This document shows, piece by piece, positions 24,432 to 33,960 of a stretch of DNA of 64,000 bases. A program made the position numbers and the translations under genes. How positions within the stretch are numbered: the stretch's first letter is position 1; each line of letters begins with the position of its first letter. Below the pieces are notes generated by a model that saw only the letters and a program-made list of their open reading frames with translations, had not been told where the DNA came from and did not search any database. Source of the stretch: Salinilacihabitans rarus. Its GTDB lineage: Archaea > Halobacteriota > Halobacteria > Halobacteriales > Natrialbaceae. The stretch lies in NCBI RefSeq assembly GCF_024296665.1, contig NZ_CP100762.1:1550001-1614000 (forward strand). The letters run 5' to 3'.

Positions 24432-25859
24432 ATGACAGAGAGTGCCGACCATCCGGGAGCGGCGGCGCGTTCGAGGCTACCCGCGGCCGCGGTCGACGGG
24501 CTTTGCGACCGACTCCGCGGCGAGGTGATCCTGCCCGTCGACGCCGCGTACGACGAGCGCAGACGAGTCTGGAACGGGACGATCGACCGCTACCCGGCGC
24601 TGATCGCCGCGTGTCGGGGGACCGCCGACGTCGTCGACGCGGTGGCGTTCGCCCGCGAGCACGACCTGCCGCTGTCGGTCCGGGGCGGCGGGCACAACGT
24701 CTCGGGGAGCGCGGTTTTCGACGGCGGACTGGTCGTCGACCTCTCGGCGATGCGCGGCGTCCGCGTCGATCCCCGGGCGCGGACGGCCCGCGTCGAGGGC
24801 GGCGCGGAACTGGGCGACGTCGACCGGGAGACCCAACTGTTCGGCCTCGCGACCCCGCTCGGGGTCGTCTCGGAGACCGGCGTCGCGGGGCTGACGCTCA
24901 ACGGCGGCGTCGGCCACCTCCGTCGAGCGCACGGGCTGGCGTGTGACGCCCTCCGATCGGTCGACGTCGTCACCGCCGACGGCGCGGTCGTCACCGCGAG
25001 CGCCGAGGAGCACGCGGATCTCTTCTGGGCGGTCCGCGGAGGCGGCGGTAACTTCGGCGCCGTCACCTCCTTCGAGTACGACCTCCACCCGGTCGGCCCG
25101 GAGGTGTACGGGCTGTTCGCGTGGTTCCCCGGGGCGGTCGCGACGGACGCCCTCCGGCGGTTCCGCGAGTACGCGGCGACCGCCTCGACCGAGGCGAGCG
25201 TCCTCGCGTTCACGGCGACGGTGCCCGACCTCGAGGAGTTCCCGGCCGACGCGCGCGGCGAGTCGGCGATCGTCTTCCTCGGTTGCCACCTCGGCGACCC
25301 GGAGACCGCCGAGGCGGAGTTCGAGCCCTTCCGGACGGTCGCGGCGCCGATCGCCGACGCCAGCGGGCCGACGCCGTACGTCGACCTCCAGTCGCTGCTC
25401 GACGAGGACTACCCCGACGGACTGCGCTACTACTGGAAGTCCGTCTACGTGGACGACCTCACCGACGACCTGATCGAGGCGGTCGTCCGCCTCGGGGCGG
25501 AGTCGCCCTCGGACCTCTCGACGGTCGACATCTGGCACCTCGGGGGCGCCGTCGCCGACGTCCCCGCGGACGCGACCGCGTTCGCCCACCGCGACCGGCC
25601 GTACATGCTCACGCTCGAGGCGAACTGGGAGGCACCCGCGGACGACGACGCGAACGTCGCCTGGGCCCGCGAGGGCGTCGCCGAGGTGCGCGACCTGCCG
25701 GGCGTCTCCGGCGGCTACGGCAACTTCCCGGGGTTCGACGAGGACCCCGCGAAGGCGATCTTCGGCGAGAACTACGAGCGCCTGCGCGCGGTGAAACGCG
25801 AGTACGACCCGACGAACCTGTTCCGGCCCAACGGGAACGTCCCGCCCGCGGCGGAGTGA
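24432..25859 (+). CDS. FAD-linked oxidoreductase of the berberine-bridge-enzyme family
   Basis: A 475-residue flavoprotein. The PP-loop FAD domain (about 55-235) contains SVRGGGHNVSG, whose His is the usual site of 8-alpha-histidyl FAD; the second covalent Cys of bicovalent members is not seen near LNGGVGHLRRAHG. The C-terminal BBE segment is YGNFPGFDEDPAKAIFG followed by YERLRAVKREYDPTNLF. Members oxidise sugars, alcohols or alkaloids with oxygen as acceptor. Substrate unknown. No signal peptide. A TATA-like GATTATGC lies about 28 bases before the ATG. Confidence 0.9.
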   Translation: MTESADHPGAAARSRLPAAAVDGLCDRLRGEVILPVDAAYDERRRVWNGTIDRYPALIAACRGTADVVDAVAFAREHDLPLSVRGGGHNVSGSAVFDGGLVVDLSAMRGVRVDPRARTARVEGGAELGDVDRETQLFGLATPLGVVSETGVAGLTLNGGVGHLRRAHGLACDALRSVDVVTADGAVVTASAEEHADLFWAVRGGGGNFGAVTSFEYDLHPVGPEVYGLFAWFPGAVATDALRRFREYAATASTEASVLAFTATVPDLEEFPADARGESAIVFLGCHLGDPETAEAEFEPFRTVAAPIADASGPTPYVDLQSLLDEDYPDGLRYYWKSVYVDDLTDDLIEAVVRLGAESPSDLSTVDIWHLGGAVADVPADATAFAHRDRPYMLTLEANWEAPADDDANVAWAREGVAEVRDLPGVSGGYGNFPGFDEDPAKAIFGENYERLRAVKREYDPTNLFRPNGNVPPAAE

Positions 25860-25915
25860 GGCGCTCGGTCGCGGCCCCCGGCGATATACGTCGCTCGCGA
25901 CCGTAGCGGGACGCG

Positions 25916-26542
25916 ATGCTCGTCCTCGGCGACGCCCACGCGAGCGACCCCGACGGCCGAGCGGCGCTGCTCGACGCCTACCGCGAAACCGACCCCGACG
26001 CGGCGTTGCAGGTCGGCGACCTCCAGCACTACGACCTGCCGGCGCCGACGTGGTTCGTCGCCGGGAACAACGAGGACCTCGACGTGATCGAGGCGATGCG
26101 CCGCGGGGAGCGCCCGCCGGGCGTCGAGAACGCCCACCTGCTCGCGAGCACCGCGGCCGAGGTCGCGGGCCTGCGCGTCGCCGGCCTGTCGGGCAACTAC
26201 GCGCCGACGAAGTACGAGACGCCCCGCGCGGACCTCGCGGGCGGCCGCCGCCGGCACTTCGTCCGCGAGGACGTCGAGCGCGCGGCCGCCCTCGACGACG
26301 TCGACGTCCTCCTGACCCACGAGGCGCCGACGGGCCTGCTGTGGTACGGCTACGACCCCGGTTGCGAGCACGTAAACGGCCTCCTCGCCGCCCTCGACCC
26401 CGACCTCTGTCTGGTGGGCCACCACCACCGCCACCGCGAGGGCGAGGTCGGGGGCGTCCGGGTCGTCAGCCTCGCGCCGGTCCGCGAGCGCTCCTACGAA
26501 CTCGACCCGGCGACGCTGACGCTGGCGGCGCGCGGGCGGTGA
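25916..26542 (+). CDS. Metallophosphoesterase
   Basis: A 208-residue calcineurin-like phosphoesterase with the ordered metal motifs LGDAHASD, VGDLQHYD, AGNNEDLD, LLTHEAP and GHHHRHREG. The family is broad (protein phosphatases, cyclic-nucleotide and nucleotide hydrolases); GNNE in place of GNHE in the third block is a known variant. It is convergent with the phosphoribosyltransferase gene, 4 bases apart. No hint of substrate. Confidence 0.9.
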   Translation: MLVLGDAHASDPDGRAALLDAYRETDPDAALQVGDLQHYDLPAPTWFVAGNNEDLDVIEAMRRGERPPGVENAHLLASTAAEVAGLRVAGLSGNYAPTKYETPRADLAGGRRRHFVREDVERAAALDDVDVLLTHEAPTGLLWYGYDPGCEHVNGLLAALDPDLCLVGHHHRHREGEVGGVRVVSLAPVRERSYELDPATLTLAARGR

Positions 26543-26546
26543 CCGG

Positions 26547-27185
26547 TCAGGAGGTCGACCGGTCGCGGTCGAGGTACGCCATCGCCTCCTCGTCGCTGAC
26601 CTGTCCGAACGTCCGGTAGTACTGACCGACCGCCCGGAAGTCCGCGGGTTCGAGCAGCGCGACCACCTCGTCGGCCTCGGACTCGAGGTCGGCGAGCGAG
26701 TCCGGCGAGCCGACGGGGACCGCGAGGGTCACCCGCTCGGCGTCCGCGTCGCGGACCTGCCGCAGACAGGCGATGGCGGTCGCGCCCGTGGCGACGCCGT
26801 CGTCGACGACGACGACGCGCTTCCCGGAGAACTCCGGCAGTCCCTCGGTCTCTCGGTATCGGTCGGCCTTCCGGCGGGCGTTCCCGGCCTCCTCGGCCCG
26901 CACTTCTTCGAGGTACTCCTCGGTGACGCCCAGCCGTCGGACGAGGGCGTCGTTGTACCAGACGGCGCCGTCGCTCGCGACCGCGCCCAGCGCGAGTTCG
27001 GGGTTGCCGGGCGCGCCCAGTTTCCGCGCGACGACCACGTCGAGGTCGGCGTCGAGCGCGTCCGCGACCGGCCGGGCGACGGGCAGTGCCCCCCGCGGGA
27101 TGCCGAGGACGACGTCGGCGTCGAGGCCGCGTCGGTCGAGTTCCGCGGCGAGCCGTTCGCCGGCGTCGGTTCGGTCGTCGAACAT
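26547..27185 (-). CDS. Phosphoribosyltransferase-family protein
   Basis: A 212-residue protein of the type I PRT fold. The PRPP loop is VVVVDDGVATGATAIACLRQ and an upstream ARKLGAPGNPELALGAVASDG segment is typical of the large family of predicted phosphoribosyltransferases found also fused to dienelactone-hydrolase domains. It starts MFDDRTDAGERLAAELDRRG at ATG 27185; the extra upstream frame is anti-sense. The base substrate is unknown. It is divergent from the sugar-kinase-fold gene with a 113-base spacer. Confidence 0.88.
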   Translation of the reverse strand: MFDDRTDAGERLAAELDRRGLDADVVLGIPRGALPVARPVADALDADLDVVVARKLGAPGNPELALGAVASDGAVWYNDALVRRLGVTEEYLEEVRAEEAGNARRKADRYRETEGLPEFSGKRVVVVDDGVATGATAIACLRQVRDADAERVTLAVPVGSPDSLADLESEADEVVALLEPADFRAVGQYYRTFGQVSDEEAMAYLDRDRSTS

Positions 27186-27298
27186 GGGAATCCCTCGGTC
27201 GTGGCTACGGCGAGGAGACGTTTGGTCGTTACCCCGCGGGGCCGACGGCCGGCAGTGGCGGGCCGAAGGGCTACCCGTGGCCGTCGCGACCCGCACTC

Positions 27299-28081
27299 AT
27301 GGAACGACTCCAGCGGACGCTCTCGGGCACCGAGGAGACGACGGGCGCGGACAACGGCGGCGTCGGCGTCGTCGGCGGGAGCGTCGACTACCCGAACCAG
27401 CCGGCGCTCGTCTGCCGGGCCGCGCTGCGGACCGGGTCGGACGACGCGCGGGCGCTCGTCTCCGAGACGATCCACCCGATCGTCGCGGGCCACGAGCCGA
27501 ACGCGCTGGTCAGCGGCTACGCCGGCGAGCGGTTCACCGCCGCGAACGTCGACCGCGCCCGCGAGGTGGCCGCGGCGGTCGACGCGCTCGTGATCGGCCC
27601 CGGCCTCGCCGACGCCGACCCCGCCGCGGTCCGCGAGGTCGTCGCCGCCGTCGACGTGCCGACGGTCGTCGACGCGCTCGCGATCGACCCCGTCCTCGAC
27701 GGCGAGGTCGACCTCTCCTCGGCCGTGCTCACCCCGAGCGGCGCCGAGGACGACCCGATCGTCGACGCCTACGGCTCGCTCGAAGCGTTCTCGACGGAGA
27801 CGGGCGCGGCCGTCGCGCTCACGGGCGACGTCGACGTGATCGTCGCCGGCGGCGAGCGGGTGCGCAACGAGACCGGCACGTCGGCGCTCAGCGTCGCGGG
27901 CACCGGCGACACGCTGACGGGTATCGTCGCCTCGCTGCTCGGTCAGGGGATGGATCGACTGGAGGCGGCGGAACTCGGCGCGTGGATCCTCGGGAAGGCG
28001 GGCGAACTGGCGACGGCCGACCGCGGCCCGGGCGTCGTCGCGACCGACGTCGTCGACCGGCTTCCGGACGCGATCCGCTGA
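27299..28081 (+). CDS. ADP-dependent NAD(P)H-hydrate dehydratase-like protein (YjeF C-terminal family)
   Basis: A 260-residue ribokinase-fold protein. It has the signatures VVGGSVDYPNQPAL near residue 25, ALVIGPGLADADP in the middle and the anion-hole motif SVAGTGDTLTGIVASLLGQG near the C-terminus. The family repairs hydrated NAD(P)H using ADP. The usual fused epimerase (NnrE) half is absent here, and several lysines of the substrate site differ, so the role could be another small kinase. ATG 27299 gives the conserved helix MERLQRTL. Confidence 0.8.
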   Translation: MERLQRTLSGTEETTGADNGGVGVVGGSVDYPNQPALVCRAALRTGSDDARALVSETIHPIVAGHEPNALVSGYAGERFTAANVDRAREVAAAVDALVIGPGLADADPAAVREVVAAVDVPTVVDALAIDPVLDGEVDLSSAVLTPSGAEDDPIVDAYGSLEAFSTETGAAVALTGDVDVIVAGGERVRNETGTSALSVAGTGDTLTGIVASLLGQGMDRLEAAELGAWILGKAGELATADRGPGVVATDVVDRLPDAIR

Positions 28082-28137
28082 CGGGGTGGAGAGACGGGGA
28101 AACCGTTACCCGCGCGTCCGTCGTGGGTGCAAACGAC

Positions 28138-28818
28138 ATGGCTCCCTCGGACGACTCGGCCGCGGCGGCCGCCGATCCGGTCTCCCACCCGGCGTTCGCC
28201 GCGCTCTACGACCGCTGTATGCCCGACCGGTTCCTGGTCGCGCCCCACCGGGAGTACCTCGCGGCCGACCTCTCCGGGCGCGTCCTCGACCTCGGGGCGG
28301 GCGACGGCGCGACGTTCCCCTACGTCGCCGAGGCCAGCGACGCGGCCACGATCGAGTACCACGCCGTCGAACCCGACCCGAACATGCGCCGGCGCGCCGC
28401 GGAGACGGCCCGGGAGACGGACCTCGACGTCCACCTGCGCGACGCCCGCGGGGAGTCGCTGCCGTACGCCGACGACGCCTTCGACGCCGTGCTCTCGGGG
28501 CTGGTCTTCTGTACGATCGCCGACCCCGACGCGGCCCTCGACGAGGTCGCCCGCGTGCTGCAACCCGACGGCGAGTTTCGCTTCCTCGAACACGTCCGCG
28601 CCGACGGCTGGCGCGCGTCCGGTCAGGAACTGCTGAACCCGGTCTGGAAGCGCGCCGCGGGTGGCTGTAACCTGACCCGCGAGACGGTCGCGCGCTTCGT
28701 CGGCCACGACGCGTTCGCCGTCGAGGAGGTCGAGCGCGTGGCCCTCGGGATCTTCCCCGCGTCGCCGATGCACCGAGGTCGCCTCCGGCGGACCCGCGAC
28801 GCCGTCGGATCGCGGTGA
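28138..28818 (+). CDS. Class I SAM-dependent methyltransferase
   Basis: A 226-residue Rossmann-fold methyltransferase. Motif I is VLDLGAGDGATFPYVAEA, motif II VEPDPNMRRRA, motif III/IV DARGESLPYADDAFDAVLSG, and the post-motif LDEVARVLQPDGEFRFLEHV. The last third (NPVWKRAAGGCNLTRETVARF) resembles METTL7/UbiE-like enzymes acting on small lipophilic or thiol substrates. ATG 28138. It follows the NAD(P)H-hydrate gene by 56 bases on the same strand. Substrate unknown. Confidence 0.88.
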   Translation: MAPSDDSAAAAADPVSHPAFAALYDRCMPDRFLVAPHREYLAADLSGRVLDLGAGDGATFPYVAEASDAATIEYHAVEPDPNMRRRAAETARETDLDVHLRDARGESLPYADDAFDAVLSGLVFCTIADPDAALDEVARVLQPDGEFRFLEHVRADGWRASGQELLNPVWKRAAGGCNLTRETVARFVGHDAFAVEEVERVALGIFPASPMHRGRLRRTRDAVGSR

Positions 28819-28866
28819 GCCGTCGGCCCGGAGGTGTTTTACCCCTCCGCGGCCGTCCCTTCGAGC

Positions 28867-29937
28867 ATGACCGAGGACCGCCTGCGGATGACCCCCGGAC
28901 CGACCGAGGTGCCGGCGCCGGTGCGCGAACGGACGGCCGACCCCGCGCCGAACCCGGACGTCGAACCGGAGTTCGTCGAGTTCTACCGCGACCTGACGGC
29001 CAAACTCGAAGCGATCTACGGCGACGACGACGTCGCCGTCCTCGGCGGCGAGGGCATCCTCGGCCTCGAAGCGGCCGTCGCCTCGCTCGTCGACGAGGGC
29101 GACCGCGTGCTCTGTCTCGCCAACGGCCTCTACGGCGAGGGGTTCGCCGACTTCGTCGAACTCTACGGCGGCGAGGCGGTCGTCTGTGACGCCGACTGGA
29201 CCGGCCCGCTCGACCGCGAGGCGGTCGCGGCCGAACTCGACGACGGCGAGTTCGACGTCGCCACGATGGTCCACTGTGAGACCCCCACCGGGACGCTGAA
29301 CGACCTCGACCCGATCCTCGACCTGCTCGACGAGCACGACGTACTCGCCGTCGTCGACGCCGTCTCCTCGCTCGGCGGGACGCCCGTCCCGACGGAGAAG
29401 ATGGACGTCTGCCTCGGCGCCAGCCAGAAGTGCTTCAGCGCGCCGCCGGGGCTGACCGTCCTCTCGGTGAGCGACCGGGCGTGGGAGCGAGTCGAGTCGT
29501 TCGAGACCCGGTCGTTCTACGCGGACCTCGAACCGTGGCGGGCCGCCGCCGACGAGGGCTGGTTCCCGTACACCCACCTCGCGTCGAACCTGCAGGGGCT
29601 GGACGCGGCGGTCGACCTGCTGCTGGAGGAGGGCCTCGATTCGGTCTTCGCGCGCCACGAGGCCGCGGCCGAGCGGTGTCGCGAGCGCGCCCGCGACCTC
29701 GGCCTGTCGCTGTACCCCGAGCGCGAGGAACTGGCCTCGCCGACCGTGACGGCGCTGCACGTCGAGGGCCGGGCGGTCGAGTTACAGGAGCGGGTCCGCG
29801 ACGAGCACGGAATCGTCCTCGCGACGGGGCTTGGCGACCTCACGGACGACGTCCTCCGGGTCGGTCACATGGGACACAACGCCCGGATCGAGCGGGTCGA
29901 GCGGACGATGGACGCGCTCGAAGCCGTTCTCGGATAA
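28867..29937 (+). CDS. Class V PLP aminotransferase (alanine/serine-glyoxylate type)
   Basis: A 356-residue fold-type I PLP enzyme. It starts RMTPGPTEVPAPVRE, has VLGGEGILGLEAAVASLV, VHCETPTGTLNDLDPI, VVDAVSSLGGTPV and the PLP-lysine motif LGASQKCFSAPPGL; the C-terminus GLGDLTDDVLRVGHMG is also typical. It may work in alanine-glyoxylate or serine-pyruvate transamination, or as a phosphonate-type enzyme. ATG 28867 is preferred over one 33 bases upstream because the conserved MTPGPTE then lies at the usual distance. Confidence 0.9.
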   Translation: MTEDRLRMTPGPTEVPAPVRERTADPAPNPDVEPEFVEFYRDLTAKLEAIYGDDDVAVLGGEGILGLEAAVASLVDEGDRVLCLANGLYGEGFADFVELYGGEAVVCDADWTGPLDREAVAAELDDGEFDVATMVHCETPTGTLNDLDPILDLLDEHDVLAVVDAVSSLGGTPVPTEKMDVCLGASQKCFSAPPGLTVLSVSDRAWERVESFETRSFYADLEPWRAAADEGWFPYTHLASNLQGLDAAVDLLLEEGLDSVFARHEAAAERCRERARDLGLSLYPEREELASPTVTALHVEGRAVELQERVRDEHGIVLATGLGDLTDDVLRVGHMGHNARIERVERTMDALEAVLG

Positions 29938-30023
29938 CGCCGGGGCTGGTTGGCCACGTCGACGCGTACCACGGCGCCGGCGGAGGGAAAGCCGTTTAGC
30001 CGGCCCGGTCTCCACGACGGGTA

Positions 30024-31223
30024 ATGAGCAGGAGTTACCGGATCGGACTCGTCGGCAAACCCTCCGTCGGCAAGTCCTCGTTTTTCAACGCCGCGACGAT
30101 GAACGACGTGCCCGAGGGGGCCTATCCGTTCACGACCATCGACCCCAGCGTCGGCGAGGCCTACGTCCGCGTCGACTGTGCCGCCCCCGAGTTCGACGAG
30201 CAGTGTACCCCCAGCGTCGGCTTCTGCGACGGCGGGACGCGGTTCGTCCCCGTCAAACTCGTCGACGTCGCGGGGCTGATTCCCGGCGCCCACGAGGGGA
30301 AGGGACTGGGCAACCAGTTCCTCACGGACTTGAACGAGACCGACGTCCTCGTCCACGTCGTCGACTTCTCCGGGACGACGGACGCGGAGGGCGAACCCAC
30401 CGAGGGCCACGACCCTCGCGAGGACGTCGCCTTCCTCGAAACCGAACTCGACCAGTGGTACCTCGACGTTCTGGAGAAGGGGATCGAACGGTACGCGTCG
30501 GGGTACACCACCGAGGACGACGCCATCGAGGCGGAACTGGCCGAGCAGATGAGCGCGTTCAAGACGACCGAGGACGAGATCAAGCGGCTGATCCGTCGGG
30601 TCGGGATCGGCTTCGACCCCGAGGAGTGGGACGACGAGGACAAACTCGCGCTCGCCCGCGAGATCCGCACGGCGACCAAGCCGGTGGTGATCGCGGCGAA
30701 CAAGATGGACACGCCCGAGGCGCAGGCGAACTACGAGGCGATCACGAACGATCCCGACTACGACCACCTGACGATCGTTCCCTGCAGCGCCCACGCCGAG
30801 CAGGCGCTGAAGTCAGCGGACAAGGCGGGCGTCGTCGACTACCGGCCCGGCGACGCCGACTTCGAGATCACCGGCGACGTCTCGAACGAGCAGGAGGCGG
30901 GCCTCGAACGGATTCGCGACTTCCTCGTCGACTACGGCGCGACGGGCGTTCAGGCGGCGCTCGAAACCGCGCTGTTCGACGTACTGGGCGTGACGCCGGT
31001 GTTCCCGGGCGGCGCGAACGGTCTCGGCAACGAGCGCGGCGAGGTGCTGCCCGACTGTTACCTGCTGCCGCCGGCGTCGACGGCCGAGGAGTTCGCCTAC
31101 AGCCTCCACTCGGACATCGGCGACGGCTTCCTCCACGCGATCGACTGCCGCTCGAACCGCCAACTGGGCAAGGGGTACGAGGTCAAGCCCCGGGACGTGA
31201 TCGAGGTCGTCACGACGAACTGA
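30024..31223 (+). CDS. YchF/OLA1-type P-loop GTPase/ATPase
   Basis: A 399-residue OBG-family protein. G1 is GLVGKPSVGKSSFFNAATM, G3 DVAGLIPGAHEGKGLGNQFL, G4 AANKMDTP, with the alpha-helical insert of YchF in the middle (LEKGIERYASGYTTEDDA). The C-terminal TGS domain ends LGKGYEVKPRDVIEVV. Members hydrolyse ATP or GTP, bind ribosomes and respond to redox state. The archaeal form is essential or near-essential in many species. Start ATG 30024 is unambiguous. Confidence 0.95.
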   Translation: MSRSYRIGLVGKPSVGKSSFFNAATMNDVPEGAYPFTTIDPSVGEAYVRVDCAAPEFDEQCTPSVGFCDGGTRFVPVKLVDVAGLIPGAHEGKGLGNQFLTDLNETDVLVHVVDFSGTTDAEGEPTEGHDPREDVAFLETELDQWYLDVLEKGIERYASGYTTEDDAIEAELAEQMSAFKTTEDEIKRLIRRVGIGFDPEEWDDEDKLALAREIRTATKPVVIAANKMDTPEAQANYEAITNDPDYDHLTIVPCSAHAEQALKSADKAGVVDYRPGDADFEITGDVSNEQEAGLERIRDFLVDYGATGVQAALETALFDVLGVTPVFPGGANGLGNERGEVLPDCYLLPPASTAEEFAYSLHSDIGDGFLHAIDCRSNRQLGKGYEVKPRDVIEVVTTN

Positions 31224-31269
31224 GGGAGCGGAGACTGGGGCTTTAGGTTCCGGGCGACGTACCGTCGGT

Positions 31270-31749
31270 ATGCTCTCGCCTCCGTCGCGGGCCCGCCTGA
31301 CCGACGTCTTCCTGCGGGACCTCCGCCGGTTCGTCCTCTCGGTCCGCGGGCGGTTCTTCACGAGGCCGAAGCCGGCCGAACCCGCCGTCCTCGTCCCGCG
31401 GTCGGCCGACGAGGTCGAACGGCTGCTCGGCGAGCGCCACTTCGAACCCAACTGGGACCTGTCGTTCGCGTACTTCGGGGAGGTGTGTAACCTCCGGCGC
31501 GTCGAGTACGTCGCCGACCACCCGACCGGCTACGAGTGGTGGCAGGTCCACGTCCGGGGCTACCACCACCCCGAGGGGATCGAACTGACCGCGCACTTCG
31601 AGACCGACCCGAGCGAGTCCCCCGACGCCCACGTCGACCGGGTCGGCATCGACGTCGAGCGCGGCCTCGCGGCGCTCGAACGGACCCTCGACGCCGCGGA
31701 CGTCGGGTACCGGCGACTCTCGCCGGCCGAGGTCGCGACGCTCGACTGA
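31270..31749 (+). CDS. Conserved haloarchaeal protein of unknown function
   Basis: A 159-residue protein. After a basic N-terminal helix (RARLTDVFLRDLRRFVLSVRG) there is a mixed domain with CNLRRVEYVADHPTGYEWWQ, VHVRGYHHPEGIELTAHFE and a final helix. The His pair and single Cys do not form a known site. It starts 47 bases after the YchF gene on the same strand, and its stop is 66 bases before the membrane spermidine-synthase-like gene. No function is suggested. Confidence 0.78.
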   Translation: MLSPPSRARLTDVFLRDLRRFVLSVRGRFFTRPKPAEPAVLVPRSADEVERLLGERHFEPNWDLSFAYFGEVCNLRRVEYVADHPTGYEWWQVHVRGYHHPEGIELTAHFETDPSESPDAHVDRVGIDVERGLAALERTLDAADVGYRRLSPAEVATLD

Positions 31750-31814
31750 CGGCGGGTCGCCGGAATCGATCGGACCCAACAGGTACTCACCGCTGGAGGT
31801 CTTCGAACAGCCTG

Positions 31815-33479
31815 ATGGACGCGGCCCGCTCGACGTACCGACCGACGAAACCCGAACTCGCGGTGTTCGTCTCGGGCGTCGCCAGCATGGGACTCGAGAT
31901 TCTCGCCGGCCGGATCGTCGCGCCGCAGTTCGGCAGCAGCATCTACACGTGGGGCAGCATCATCACGGTCTTCCTCGCCGCCTTGAGCCTCGGCTACTGG
32001 CAGGGCGGCAAGCGGGCGTCGAGGGCGACGGTCCGTCGGCTGACGTGGCTCCTGCTCGCGACGGCCGCCTACGTCGCCGTCGTCGTCTACGCCGGCGACC
32101 TCCTCGTCCGCGTCTCGGCGACGCTGCCGCTGCCGCCGCGGTACGCCTCGCTGCCGGCCGTGATCGCGCTGTTCGGCCCGCCGACGTACCTGCTGGGCTT
32201 TATCAGCCCGTACGCGGCCGAACTCTCGACGAAGGAGGGGATCGGCGAGGCCTCCGGCCACGTCTACGCCCTCGGGACGATCGGCAGCATCGTCGGCGCG
32301 GGCGCCACGACCTACTTCCTGATCCCCGCGCTCGACATCGACGGCATCGGCCTGCTGTTCGGCCTCCTGCTCGTCGGGACGGCCGTCGCGACGGCGCTCC
32401 CCTCGCCGGACCGCGAACCGGCGGTCGCGAGCGTCCTCGTCGCGCTGTTGCTCGTCGGCGCCGTCTTCGGCGGGTCGGTCGGCTTCGACCCCCGCGGCGA
32501 CGTCGTCTACCAGACCCAGACGCCCTACCAGGAACTCGAGGTGATCGACGACGGCGACGTCCGCACGCTGTACCTCGACGGCTCGCGCCACAGCGCCACG
32601 GACCTCGACGACCCCGACCGGCACGTCTTCGCGTACACCCGCTACTTCCACCTCGCGATGCTGATGCACGAGAACCCCGAGGAGGTCGACCGGGTCCTCT
32701 TTATCGGCGGCGGGGGCTACACCGGCCCGCAGGACTTCGAGCGGCGCTACGACGTGACCGTCGACGTCGTCGAGATCGACCCCGAGGTGACCGAGACGGC
32801 GGAGACGTACTTCGGCCTCGACCGCGCGGACGACGACCTGCGGGTCCACACCGCCGACGGCCGGCGGTTCCTCGCGGAGAGCGACGAGACCTACGACGTC
32901 ATCGTCCTCGACGCCTACAAGCAGGATCAGGTGCCGTTTCACCTGACGACCGCGGAGTTCATGGAACTCACCGAGAGCCGCCTGAGCGAGGACGGCGTGT
33001 TGCTGGCGAACGTCATCTCCGCGCCCAGCGGCCCCGCCTCGGAGTTCTACCGCGCCCAGTACGCCACCGCGGCGGCGGCGTACCCGCAGGTGTACGCCTT
33101 CCGGACCTCGGAGTCGAGTTCGATCCAGAACGTCGAACTCGTCGCGACGAAAGACGAGACGCGCCTCTCAGAGACCGACCTCGCCGAGCGGAACGCGAAC
33201 GGCCACCTCCCGACCGACATCGACCTCGCCGACGAGGTCGACGGCTACCTCGCCGAACCGGAGACCGACGACGTCCCCGTCCTCCGGGACGACAGGGCGC
33301 CCGTCGACAGCCTCCTCGACCCGATGATGGGCCAGCGGTACGTCATCGAGGAGACCCACGACGGGGGCGACGCGTCCGATTCCGATCCAGAACCGGACCC
33401 GGCGATCGCACCCCCGGCGCCGCTCGCCGTCGACGCCGCGCCCGCGAGGACGGCGGCCGCCGGGGCCGTCGCCCCCTGA
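31815..33479 (+). CDS. Membrane-anchored spermidine-synthase-like protein
   Basis: A 554-residue protein with about seven hydrophobic helices in residues 10-215 (VFVSGVASMGLEILAGRIVAP is the first) and a C-terminal SpeE-like Rossmann domain with VLFIGGGGYTGPQDFERRYD, VDVVEIDPEVTETA, DGRRFLAE and VIVLDAYKQDQVPFHLTT. The fused-MFS/SpeE family is widespread; the aminopropyl-transfer activity is mostly untested. A disordered Asp/Pro/Ala tail follows. ATG 31815. Confidence 0.88.
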   Translation: MDAARSTYRPTKPELAVFVSGVASMGLEILAGRIVAPQFGSSIYTWGSIITVFLAALSLGYWQGGKRASRATVRRLTWLLLATAAYVAVVVYAGDLLVRVSATLPLPPRYASLPAVIALFGPPTYLLGFISPYAAELSTKEGIGEASGHVYALGTIGSIVGAGATTYFLIPALDIDGIGLLFGLLLVGTAVATALPSPDREPAVASVLVALLLVGAVFGGSVGFDPRGDVVYQTQTPYQELEVIDDGDVRTLYLDGSRHSATDLDDPDRHVFAYTRYFHLAMLMHENPEEVDRVLFIGGGGYTGPQDFERRYDVTVDVVEIDPEVTETAETYFGLDRADDDLRVHTADGRRFLAESDETYDVIVLDAYKQDQVPFHLTTAEFMELTESRLSEDGVLLANVISAPSGPASEFYRAQYATAAAAYPQVYAFRTSESSSIQNVELVATKDETRLSETDLAERNANGHLPTDIDLADEVDGYLAEPETDDVPVLRDDRAPVDSLLDPMMGQRYVIEETHDGGDASDSDPEPDPAIAPPAPLAVDAAPARTAAAGAVAP

Positions 33480-33494
33480 CGACGGCGAGCGGGG

Positions 33495-33920
33495 TCAGAA
33501 GACGCTGTCCGCGGTCGCCGCGCCGACGACGCTGAAGATCGAGCCGACGCTGACCGCCTTGAACGTGGTCAGCGCCGACTCGGTGATCGTCGCGTCGAGG
33601 AACGTGTCGGGGGCGCCGAACAGCAGCGCGAGCAGGGTGACCGAGCCGAAGGCGGCGCCCATCAGCGAGAGGAACCGGATCGGGACGCCGACGACCTCCC
33701 GTTCGTCGTCCGGGTCGCGGCCCGTATCGGCCTTGTACAGCGCCGCGTAGCCGATCGCGAAGACGACGACGACCGTGAGCAGGGCCTGCAGGACGTTCAT
33801 GTTGTCCGCGAGCTGCCAGACCTCCTCGGTGACGACGAACGGGCCGGCCAGCAGGAAGCCGCCGACGAGTTGCTGGGCCGAATCGGCGGGCCGGAACCGT
33901 CGGTTCCGTCGGAATTTCAT
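33495..33920 (-). CDS. DUF2391-type integral membrane protein
   Basis: A 141-residue protein with a basic N-terminus and four hydrophobic helices: LVGGFLLAGPFVVTEEVW, ALLTVVVVFAIGYAALY, FLSLMGAAFGSVTLLALLFG and TFKAVSVGSIFSVVGAAT. The sequence pattern fits the DUF2391 family, for which no function is known. ATG 33920; convergent with the spermidine-synthase-like gene with a 15-base gap. Confidence 0.83.
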   Translation of the reverse strand: MKFRRNRRFRPADSAQQLVGGFLLAGPFVVTEEVWQLADNMNVLQALLTVVVVFAIGYAALYKADTGRDPDDEREVVGVPIRFLSLMGAAFGSVTLLALLFGAPDTFLDATITESALTTFKAVSVGSIFSVVGAATADSVF

Positions 33921-33960
33921 GCGCGTCGGTGCGCCCGGAGCGGCAAAACGCTGCTGGTTG

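Noticed and set aside
27299-28081. Full NnrD-NnrE fusion
   Set aside because: Only the dehydratase half is present; the epimerase half is neither in the gene nor next to it.
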